From: DASVCS01 sp036381495
GTDB taxonomy: Bacteria > Gemmatimonadota > Gemmatimonadetes > Longimicrobiales > RSA9
DNA: 54,153 bases
NCBI GenBank assembly: GCA_036381495.1
Contig: DASVCS010000160.1
Span: 1-54,153, forward strand
Direction: 5' to 3'
The notes under the pieces are model-generated. The model saw nothing but the letters and a program-made list of their open reading frames with translations, did no database searches and was not told the DNA's origin. This document shows, in pieces, positions 32,925-39,972 of the stretch. Numbering within the stretch: position 1 is the stretch's first letter; the number at the start of each line of letters is the position of its first letter. The translations under genes were made by a program, and so were the position numbers.

Positions 32925-35027
32925 TCAGCCGCCAAACGTCCGCAACAGGTCGACCAGCGCGTCCGGCCCGGCCACGGGCGCGGCGCACGTCCGCCCCACG
33001 CACAGGTACGCCCGCGGCGACTCGCCCGTGACCATGGCCCGCAACTCGGGCGGCAGCGACTCCGGCACGTCCGCTCCCGGCGCGAGGCGCCGCACCACCG
33101 TACGCGGCCGATAGGTCGAGAGCCCGGCGCGGAGCAGCGCCTGCGCGGCGGCATCGGCCTCGTCGCCCACGACCACCAGCGTCGCGACCGGTTGCGTCGC
33201 CCACGCCACCGCGCGGAAATACGTCGCCACCGCCGTCGGCATGCGCGCGGCCGTTCCCGCGAACGCGCGAAGCGTCTCCTCGCCTCGCTCGCGGTACGCG
33301 GAGGCGCCGGTCAGCGCCGCCAAACGCAACAGGACCATCGCCGCGACCGCGTTCCCGGACGGCGATGGCGCATCCGCGATCGGGCGGTGCGGCTCGCTCA
33401 GCACGGCCACCGCGTCACCGCCCCCCCGCGGCAGGTCCGTGAACGCACCGCTCTCGGGCTCCCGGAACCGCTCGAGCATCACGTCGGCCACCGCGCGCGC
33501 CCGATCCAGCAGATCCGGCCGCTGCGTCCACTCGAACGCGTCCAGCAGCGCCTGCGCCGTGTACGCCTGGTCCTCGAGCATGCCGCCCGCCGCGCCGGCG
33601 TCGACCCGATGCGCGACCCCGTCCTCGACGTCGAACGCCTCTTCCCAGATCCGGTCCAGCGCCCGGAGCGCCGCAGCGCCTGCGTCCTCGCGGCCCAGGT
33701 ACCGCGCCGCCGCCACGTGCCCCGACGCGACGAGCGCCGACCATCCGGCGTACGATGTCTCATCCACGAACGGGCGCGGCCGCGCACGACGGGCGACCTC
33801 GAGACGATGGGCCACCTCGTCGAGCAGCCGCTCGGCTTCCGCGACCTCCACGCCCATGCGCGCCGCGACCTCATCCGCGCCGGCGGCAAGATAGAGGACG
33901 TGGCGCGCCGGATCCGTGGGCATCCCGCTCGCCGGATCCTCGAGGCCGTAGCGCAGCACCGCCGCCCGGACCAACGACTCCTCGCCGCCCAGTGCGCGCC
34001 GGACCTCGTCCACCGTCCAGGTCCAGTAGTCGCCATCATCGCCGGGGCCGACATCCGCATCCTGCGACGCGGGGAATCCACCCGCCGCCACGCGCTCCGG
34101 CGCCACGTCGCGGTAGTACTCGACGATCCCCTCCGCCGTCGCGCGAAACAGCGGATCGCCCAGCACGGCATGCGCGATCGCGTAGCACTCGAGCAACGCC
34201 CCGTTGTCCGGCGCCATCTTCTCGAAGTGCGGGACCAACCAACGCGCATCGGTCGCGTACCGGTGGAATCCCCCGCCGAGATGATCCCGGATCCCTCCGC
34301 GCGCCATCGCCGTCAACGTCTCGGCCACGATCCGCTGCGCCCACGCCTCGCCACCATCCAGCGCGTGGTCCAGCAACAGCCGTAGCGCGCCCGCATTCGG
34401 GAACTTCGGCGGGCCGCCGAACCCGCCGTAGCGGAAATCGAACGACTTTGCGAACGCCTCGATCCCCTGCGCCACGAGCTCCGTCGTGACCGTGCCGGGC
34501 TCGCTCTCCGCCTGCTCGTACGCCGAGAGCCGCGTCCGTACCGACCGCGCCGCCTCGACCGCGCGCTCCCGCTCCTCGCGCCAGACCCGGGCGAGTTCCC
34601 GCAGGACCCGCCGGAACGAGGGCCGGCCGTAGCCGTCCTCCGGCGGAAAGTACGTGCCGCCGTAGAAGACCTCGCCCTCCGGCGTCAGGAACGCCGTCAG
34701 CGGCCAGCCACCCTGGCCGCTCACCGCCTGCACCGCCCGCTGGTACCGCGCATCCACGTCCGGCCGCTCATCCCGATCGACCTTCACCGGGACGTACAGG
34801 TCGTTGATCAACCGCGCGGTCTCCGCGTCCTCGTAGCTCTCGTGATCCATCACGTGGCACCAGTGGCACCACACCGCGCCGATGTCCAACAGGATGGGGC
34901 GATCCTCCCGGCGCGCCCGCTCGAACGCCGCATCGCCCCACGGCATCCAGCCGACAGGCTGCTCGGCGCCGTGCCGCAAAAACGGACTCCGGGCGTCCGC
35001 CAGACTCGGACCCGGCACCTCCGTCAT
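32925..35027 (-). CDS. DUF255 thioredoxin-domain protein (YyaL/SPATA20 family)
   Basis: A 700-residue protein. Residues about 1-165 form the DUF255 thioredoxin-like domain with the active-site-like motif CHWCH (Cys54, Cys57, His58), and SGQGGWPLTAFLTPEG and GGTYFPPE nearby. The remainder is an alpha/alpha-barrel related to N-acylglucosamine 2-epimerases and glycosidases (LGGGFHRYATDARWLVPHFEKM near 250, SQDADVGPGDDGDYWTWT near 325). The length is normal for the family. Biochemical role is unknown; human SPATA20 is a homologue. It lies 7 bases after the flavin reductase stop, so the two are one transcript. Confidence 0.93.
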   Translation of the reverse strand: MTEVPGPSLADARSPFLRHGAEQPVGWMPWGDAAFERARREDRPILLDIGAVWCHWCHVMDHESYEDAETARLINDLYVPVKVDRDERPDVDARYQRAVQAVSGQGGWPLTAFLTPEGEVFYGGTYFPPEDGYGRPSFRRVLRELARVWREERERAVEAARSVRTRLSAYEQAESEPGTVTTELVAQGIEAFAKSFDFRYGGFGGPPKFPNAGALRLLLDHALDGGEAWAQRIVAETLTAMARGGIRDHLGGGFHRYATDARWLVPHFEKMAPDNGALLECYAIAHAVLGDPLFRATAEGIVEYYRDVAPERVAAGGFPASQDADVGPGDDGDYWTWTVDEVRRALGGEESLVRAAVLRYGLEDPASGMPTDPARHVLYLAAGADEVAARMGVEVAEAERLLDEVAHRLEVARRARPRPFVDETSYAGWSALVASGHVAAARYLGREDAGAAALRALDRIWEEAFDVEDGVAHRVDAGAAGGMLEDQAYTAQALLDAFEWTQRPDLLDRARAVADVMLERFREPESGAFTDLPRGGGDAVAVLSEPHRPIADAPSPSGNAVAAMVLLRLAALTGASAYRERGEETLRAFAGTAARMPTAVATYFRAVAWATQPVATLVVVGDEADAAAQALLRAGLSTYRPRTVVRRLAPGADVPESLPPELRAMVTGESPRAYLCVGRTCAAPVAGPDALVDLLRTFGG

Positions 35028-35034
35028 CTCACGC

Positions 35035-35511
35035 TCAACCCGCGTAGTGGAACCCCGCCGACCGCAGCGTCAGCGGCTCACCGCCATCGAAGACCCCCGC
35101 CTCGACCACCTCCCCGACCACCAGCGTATGGTCGCCCACCGGCATCTCCCCCACCACCCGACACTCGACGTACCCCATCGCATCGCTCAGCACCGGAGCG
35201 CCCGTCACGCCCTCCTGGTGCGCCAGCTCGTCCAGCTTCCGCGGCGCACGCGCGTGCGGCCGCGCGAGCCGCGCGGCCTCCTTGCGCTGCGTCGCATCGA
35301 ACACGTTCACGCTGAAGACACCCGATTCCCGCATCATCCCCAGCGACGCGCCGTCACTCTCCACCGCAACCACCACCATCGGCGGCTCGAACGACGCCTG
35401 CATCACCCAGTTCGCCGTGAACGCGTTCAACTCCTCCCCGCGACGCACGCCGATCGCGTACAACCCGTACGTGAACCATTCCAGCACCTGCCGCTTCGCG
35501 CCCTCGTTCAT
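35035..35511 (-). CDS. Flavin reductase-like FMN-binding protein
   Basis: A 158-residue protein of the flavin reductase (NADH-FMN) split-barrel family. The N-terminal TYGLYAIGVRRGEELNAF, then TANWVMQASFEPPMVVVAV, is the FMN-binding region; SGVFSVNVF follows, and the C-terminal HTLVVGEVVEAGV strand is typical. Such proteins supply reduced flavin to a monooxygenase or reduce small substrates. The nearest flavoprotein partner is not in this operon. GGAGG lies 6 bases before the ATG. First gene of the run flavin reductase, DUF255, dehydrogenase 2. Confidence 0.9.
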   Translation of the reverse strand: MNEGAKRQVLEWFTYGLYAIGVRRGEELNAFTANWVMQASFEPPMVVVAVESDGASLGMMRESGVFSVNVFDATQRKEAARLARPHARAPRKLDELAHQEGVTGAPVLSDAMGYVECRVVGEMPVGDHTLVVGEVVEAGVFDGGEPLTLRSAGFHYAG

Positions 35512-35550
35512 GACTCACCTCCGATCGGGCCGGGCCGGCGCCGGGCGATC

Positions 35551-35818
35551 CGCCCGACCCCGCCCGATCCCCGTGCCGTGCGCGTGCGCGTGCGCGTGCG
35601 CGTGCGCGTCGCCAGCGACTACTCCGCCGTTCGCTCCCGATCCCGTCAGCGCCGCAGAGGCGCCGGCCCCCCGTAAACGTAAACGCTCCCGCTCCAGGCG
35701 GCGCAGCCGCCGCTCCCGCTCCCGGCCGTTCTCGGCCATGCCTGGGCATTCCACTCCTCCACCGCACCCCCTCCCGGGCAACCCCCAGCCCCAGCCGTAG
35801 CCCCAGCCCTAGCCCGGG
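35551..35818 (-). repeat. Composite repeat, copy 4 (full length, variant)
   Basis: On the minus strand: a G-rich array starting with the stop of nth (35782-35818), GCCCGGGAGG, a purine-rich block interrupted by a different stretch containing TGCCCAGGCA, the 56-nt core (35670-35725, one base different from the other copies; hairpin 35697-35711), CGTTTACGTTTACG, a second small hairpin (GGCGCC-TCTGC-GGCGC near 35647-35664), then five or more GCGCAC units (35573-35612) and GGGGATCGGGCGGGG. It fills the gap between nth and the flavin reductase gene. Confidence 0.9.
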
Positions 35819-36504
35819 CGGCGCCGCAGGCGCCGCCCCACCGGACACAACTCCGCCACCACGCATTCCCCGCACCGCGGCCGTTGCGCCTTGCACACGG
35901 CGCGCCCGTGGAAGATCAACAGGTGCTCGACATCGCCCCAGTGCTCGCGGGGGAACACGTCCATGAGGTCCCGCTCGATCCGCACCGGATCCGTCTCACG
36001 AGTGAATCCGAGCCGCCCTGCCAGCCGCTTGACGTGCGTGTCGACCACCACGCCCTCCGCCTTGCCGAACGCATTGCTCAAGACCACGTTGGCCGTCTTC
36101 CGCCCCACGCCGGGCAGCTTCACCAGCGCCTCCATCTCCGCGGGGACCTCGCCGCCGTGCCGCTCGACCAGCGCCGCGGCCATCCCGAGCAGGCTCTTCG
36201 TCTTGTTGCGGTAGAAACCCGTCGAGCGGATCAGTGCTTCGAGTTCTTCCTGTCGGGCGCCGGCCAGCTCCTCCGCCGTGCCGTATCGCGCGAACAGCGC
36301 GGGGGTCACCTGGTTCACCCGCGCGTCCGTACACTGCGCCGAGAGGATCGTCGCGACCAGGAGCTGGAACGCGTTCTCGTGGTGCAGCGCACACGTCGCG
36401 TCGGGGTACGCCTCGCCGAGCCGCTCGATCACCGCGCGGGCGCGCTCGCGCCGCGCCGCCTTGCTCTCCCGGATCCCCGCCGGTCCGCGCGCCTTCGTCT
36501 TCAC
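35809..36504 (-). CDS. nth: Endonuclease III (DNA glycosylase/AP lyase)
   Basis: Base-excision repair enzyme that removes oxidised pyrimidines and cleaves the abasic site. The 231-residue protein has QLLVATILSAQCTD near 50, the helix-hairpin-helix LPGVGRKTANVVL with the catalytic Lys near 130, the catalytic Asp in VVVDTHVKRLAGRLG, and the [4Fe-4S] cluster motif C-x6-C-x2-C-x5-C near the C-terminus (CKAQRPRCGECVVAELC). The GTG start at 36504 is strongly supported: it overlaps the TGA of the upstream gene (GTGA), and GGAGGG precedes it. The tail (RRLRRRPG) is encoded by a perfect hairpin, and the stop lies in repeat copy 4. Confidence 0.96.
   Translation of the reverse strand: MKTKARGPAGIRESKAARRERARAVIERLGEAYPDATCALHHENAFQLLVATILSAQCTDARVNQVTPALFARYGTAEELAGARQEELEALIRSTGFYRNKTKSLLGMAAALVERHGGEVPAEMEALVKLPGVGRKTANVVLSNAFGKAEGVVVDTHVKRLAGRLGFTRETDPVRIERDLMDVFPREHWGDVEHLLIFHGRAVCKAQRPRCGECVVAELCPVGRRLRRRPG
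35816..35838 (-). terminator. Hairpin inside the 3' end of nth
   Basis: A perfect 10-bp stem, GGGCGGCGCC and GGCGCCGCCC with loop GCA (plus-strand reading). It encodes the last residues of Nth and runs directly into GGGCTAG of the repeat. The loop is the same as in the repeat's core hairpin. Possible terminator or RNA-stabilising structure. Confidence 0.45.
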
Positions 36505-38234
36505 CTGCCACGTCCCTCCGCGAAGAAGGCCTTCACCGCGTCCACACTCCACGCGTTGACCACGTCTTCCGCCGTCAGCCACCCCTTCCGCGCCACCGCG
36601 ATGCCCCAGCGCACGTCGTCCACTCCGGCGGTGTCGTGCGCGTCCGGGTTGATGGCGGTGCGGACGCCCGCTTCCCGCGCCGCGCGCCAGAATCGCCAGT
36701 CCAGGTCGAGCCGCCAGGGGTTCGCGTTGATCTCGATGCCGACCCCCCGCTCCGCGGCCGCGGCGATCACGGCATCGAGGTCGATACGGTATCCCTCCCG
36801 CGAGAGCAGGAGCCGGCCGGTCGGATGCCCGAGGAAGGTGAGGTGCGGATCCTCGAGCGCACGCAGCACACGGGCCGTCTGCTCGCCCTCCGAGAGACCG
36901 AACGACGAGTGTACCGAGCCGATCACGTAGTCGAAACGCGAAAGCACGCCCTCATCGGATGCGTAATCCAGCCGCCCATCGGCCAGGATGTCCGCCTCGA
37001 TCCCCTTGAACAGCCAGAGCTCGTCCCCGCGCTCCGCGTTCCAGCGGTCGATCTCCTCGTGCTGCCGCGCGATCTCGTCGGTGGACAGGCCACCCGCGTA
37101 CGCGGCCGCCCGCGAGTGGTCCGCGAGCCCGAGATAACGCCAACCCCGCGCCGCGGCGGCCTCCGCCATCTCGCGCAACGTCGCCTTTCCATCGCTGTAC
37201 GTCGTGTGGCAGTGGAAGCAGCCCCGCAGCGCAGCCGGCTCGAGCAGCCGCGGCAACACGCCCGCCGCCGCGGCCTCCACCTCGCCTCGCCCCTCCCTCA
37301 GCTCGGGCGGGATGTAGACCAGCCCCAGCGCGGCGTACAGCGCGGCCTCATCCTCCACACCCAGCAGCGCGCCATCGCGCCGCAGCCCATCCCGCTCGAG
37401 GTGCAACCCCCGCTCCGCCGCCCGCCGCACCAGCGCGTCCCAGTGCCCGTCACTGCCGGTCCCGTGGACCCATGCGACCCCGAACGCTTCCGGCGCCACG
37501 CAGGCGAGCCGGAGCTCGAAGCCGTCCGCGGTCCAGCCCCGCGCGGCCGCCCCCTCCCGCTCGCCGCGAACCACGCCGGGCAGCTCGAGGAACGCCGCGA
37601 GCGCCCGGTCCGCATCGGCGGCCGCCGCCACGAACGCCGCCGCGTCGACGGTCTCGACCCGACGCCGGAGCGCGCCCGCCGGCTCGACCCGCTGAAACAC
37701 CGGACTGCCGCGCAACGCCTCCAGCACCTCCTCCGCCGCCGACCACGCCTCCGGCTGACGCCGCCGGCCAGCCACGCTCCGCAGGAACGCCACGCCCTCC
37801 AGCAGCTTCTCTTCCGTCTTCTTCCCGAAGCCGGACAACGACGCGATCCGACCGGCCGCGGCGGCGCGCTCCAGCTCCTCGAGCGACGTGATCCCCAATG
37901 CGCTGTGCAGCGTGTGCACCCGCCGCGCACCCAACCCGGGGATGGCCAGCATCTCGAGCAGTCCCGGCGGCGTCCGCGACCGCAACTCGCGGTGCAGGCT
38001 CGACTCGCCCGACACCACCAGCTCGCGCGCCACCTCCGCCGTCGCGGGGCCGAACCCCTTCACCCCCGCCAGCCCGCCGGAGACCGCCAGCGCTGCGACA
38101 TCCCCCTCGAGCGCCGCCACCGCTCGCGCCGCATTGAAGAACGCCCGCGCACGGAACGGGTTCTCGCCGCTCAACTCCATGAGCGTGCCGATCTCGTCGA
38201 GGACTCGAGCGATCACGTGCCGGTCCATGACCAC
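36501..38234 (-). CDS. PolX-like protein: degenerate family X polymerase domain fused to PHP phosphoesterase
   Basis: A 577-residue protein with the layout of bacterial PolX. An 8-kDa-like region comes first (GENPFRARAFFNAARAV), then helix-hairpin-helix motifs (VKGFGPATAEVA, IPGLGARRVHTLHSALG). The polymerase palm region follows at about 180-290, and a PHP domain at about 335-570. In the palm, the family motif GSxRRxxETVxDxD reads GALRRRVETVDAAAF. Both catalytic Asp positions are Ala, and the third (DLRLV in active enzymes) reads ELRLA. The PHP metal ligands look complete: HCHTTYSDG, LADHS, IEADIL, GSVHSSF, GHPTGR and NPDAHDT. It is therefore probably a 3'-5' exonuclease or AP endonuclease without polymerase activity. 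Its TGA overlaps the GTG of nth, linking it to base-excision repair. Confidence 0.88.
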   Translation of the reverse strand: MVMDRHVIARVLDEIGTLMELSGENPFRARAFFNAARAVAALEGDVAALAVSGGLAGVKGFGPATAEVARELVVSGESSLHRELRSRTPPGLLEMLAIPGLGARRVHTLHSALGITSLEELERAAAAGRIASLSGFGKKTEEKLLEGVAFLRSVAGRRRQPEAWSAAEEVLEALRGSPVFQRVEPAGALRRRVETVDAAAFVAAAADADRALAAFLELPGVVRGEREGAAARGWTADGFELRLACVAPEAFGVAWVHGTGSDGHWDALVRRAAERGLHLERDGLRRDGALLGVEDEAALYAALGLVYIPPELREGRGEVEAAAAGVLPRLLEPAALRGCFHCHTTYSDGKATLREMAEAAAARGWRYLGLADHSRAAAYAGGLSTDEIARQHEEIDRWNAERGDELWLFKGIEADILADGRLDYASDEGVLSRFDYVIGSVHSSFGLSEGEQTARVLRALEDPHLTFLGHPTGRLLLSREGYRIDLDAVIAAAAERGVGIEINANPWRLDLDWRFWRAAREAGVRTAINPDAHDTAGVDDVRWGIAVARKGWLTAEDVVNAWSVDAVKAFFAEGRGR

Positions 38235-38276
38235 CTCCCGGCCACCCGGCCACGACGCCGGGGACCGCCACGCCGA

Positions 38277-39173
38277 TCAGGAACCGGCAGCACGCGACAC
38301 CTCACGCACCCGATGGAACGGCAGCGCCGTCGCAGGCACCACCTCCCCCACACCCGCACCGCCCTCCGGCAACCGCACCTCCTCGGTCACCGCATCCGGA
38401 TGGACCGCCATGTACCAGAAGATCCGCGACACCAGCTTCAACGCCTCGACCTCCGTCACCAGCCCGAACCAGTCCTGGAGTTCGCCACCCGGCAGGATGT
38501 TGCCGAAATCACCGCCATCCGGCCGCCCATCCGCATCCGCCCAGTGCCCCAGCGGCGCCGAAACCAGCTCCGTCCCCACGGCGATCGTGCTGAAGCCCGG
38601 CCGCCCCGCACGCATCCCGAGCACCAGCAGCACATCCAGCCGCCGGTACGGCGGCGCGAACGGATCCTCCACCCCCACCATCGTCCAGAAGAACCCGTCC
38701 ACCGGCTCCGGCGTCGCCGCCTCCTCGATCCGCGCCCAGAACAGATGCCGTGGCAACTGGAGATACCCCGCCGGGTGCGGCGGGACCAACGCCCATTCGC
38801 CGACCCGCAAACCCGGATCCACCAACCGGCGCGCGAGCCGCTCCTCCAACACGTACACCCGCCGGCCGAAACGCCAGAACTGGTACGCTTGAAACAGGAG
38901 CGCGCCGTAGCGCGCGACCGCGCTGGCCTCCGTCACGCCGCCGGCCCCGCTCTCGGCGGACTCCGGCGCCAACTCCTGCAGCAGCGCCCCCACCGTCCCC
39001 AACAGCACGAAGCGCGCAGGATCACTCGCCTCGACGCCGCGCGCCTCCGCCTCTTCCCGGATCGCGGGGAACCGGTCGGCCTCGAACACCCCGGCACCGA
39101 ACGCCAACTCGTACGGCGTGCGCCGCGGCACCGGCGCCGCCTCACGCATCCCGCCGTCCATTCCTCCCATCAT
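38277..39173 (-). CDS. Conserved-type hypothetical protein
   Basis: A 298-residue soluble protein of unknown function. It is rich in aromatic and acidic residues, with stretches such as TPYELAFGAGVFEADRFPAI, AYQFWRFGRRVYVLEE and RRLDVLLVLGMRAG. No signal peptide, membrane helix or catalytic motif is evident. The start is uncertain: ATG at 39173 is used; ATG at 39149 and a GTG at 39236, which directly follows the zincin stop, are alternatives. It lies in the minus-strand run NSS transporter, zincin, this gene, PolX-like, nth. Confidence 0.65.
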   Translation of the reverse strand: MMGGMDGGMREAAPVPRRTPYELAFGAGVFEADRFPAIREEAEARGVEASDPARFVLLGTVGALLQELAPESAESGAGGVTEASAVARYGALLFQAYQFWRFGRRVYVLEERLARRLVDPGLRVGEWALVPPHPAGYLQLPRHLFWARIEEAATPEPVDGFFWTMVGVEDPFAPPYRRLDVLLVLGMRAGRPGFSTIAVGTELVSAPLGHWADADGRPDGGDFGNILPGGELQDWFGLVTEVEALKLVSRIFWYMAVHPDAVTEEVRLPEGGAGVGEVVPATALPFHRVREVSRAAGS

Positions 39174-39236
39174 ACCCGCCCTGCACCGACGCGTCCACTC
39201 GGACCACGCGACCCACCCGGACCGACTCGCCACCAC

Positions 39237-39971
39237 TCATGCCCGGGAACTCCGCTCCGCCCGCCCCTCCGCCTCGACCACCTCCGGCCGCTCGCGGCCG
39301 AGCGCCGCGCGAAGCGATGCCCACGCGCCGCGCCGCCGGACCAACACCACGTAGACCTCGCCTCCTGGCCCGGTCTCGAGGCCCTCTCCGATCCGCAGAA
39401 AGCAGATGTCTCCCAACACGGCCGGCCGCGCGACCCGGTATTGCTCGCCGTGCCAACCGAATTCGACATGAGCGCCGGGAGGATGCTCCGCCGGGTAGGC
39501 CTGCTCGATGAAGGTGTCCCGCTCCACCCGCCACACACCCGGCGCGACCAGCTCACCCGAACGGTAGAACAGCGGATCGAACGGTTCACCCTCCAACCGC
39601 TTGAAGTTCTCGTCCACCGCGTAGTCCAGCGCGCCGAGCGCGTCCTCGTCCGCCAGCGACTCGAGGTGGTGCTTCAGTTCGTGCGTCAGCGTCTCCCAGA
39701 TCTCCTCGTCCCAGTCGAAGTCCGGGTCCAGCGCGGCCAGGCGCCGGAACGAGCCGTAATACAGCACGACGGCGGACCGGATCGTCTCCGGCCCGCCGTA
39801 TTCGGAGGGGTAGGCCTCCGTGATGCACTCACCCAGCGTGTAGATGTCGGGGAGCGTGGGGTGGGGCTGGGCGCCGCGCTCGACGATCAGCCCATCGATC
39901 CCTTCCTTGTACATCTCGGGGATCTCGCGCCAATCCCGCCACGCCCGCCGCTCGAATTCGTCGAAGCGCAC
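39237..39971 (-). CDS. Putative zincin-like metallopeptidase
   Basis: A 244-residue soluble protein. The motif LTHELKHHLESL near 105-116 has the HExxH-type arrangement of a minimal zincin (HELKHH), with a following Asp/Glu-rich helix, like the small metallopeptidases formerly called DUF1025. The N-terminus (FDEFERRAWRDWREIP) fits those proteins, whose activity is unproven. Residues 145-244 form an additional strand-rich region without a known domain. GTG start at 39971, one base after the NSS transporter stop, so the genes are tightly coupled. Confidence 0.72.
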   Translation of the reverse strand: MRFDEFERRAWRDWREIPEMYKEGIDGLIVERGAQPHPTLPDIYTLGECITEAYPSEYGGPETIRSAVVLYYGSFRRLAALDPDFDWDEEIWETLTHELKHHLESLADEDALGALDYAVDENFKRLEGEPFDPLFYRSGELVAPGVWRVERDTFIEQAYPAEHPPGAHVEFGWHGEQYRVARPAVLGDICFLRIGEGLETGPGGEVYVVLVRRRGAWASLRAALGRERPEVVEAEGRAERSSRA

Positions 39972-39972
39972 C

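Noticed and set aside
29982..35818. Assignment of the repeat to REP/RAYT or an insertion sequence
   Set aside because: No transposase, target-site duplications or terminal inverted repeats are seen in the window; the link cannot be supported.
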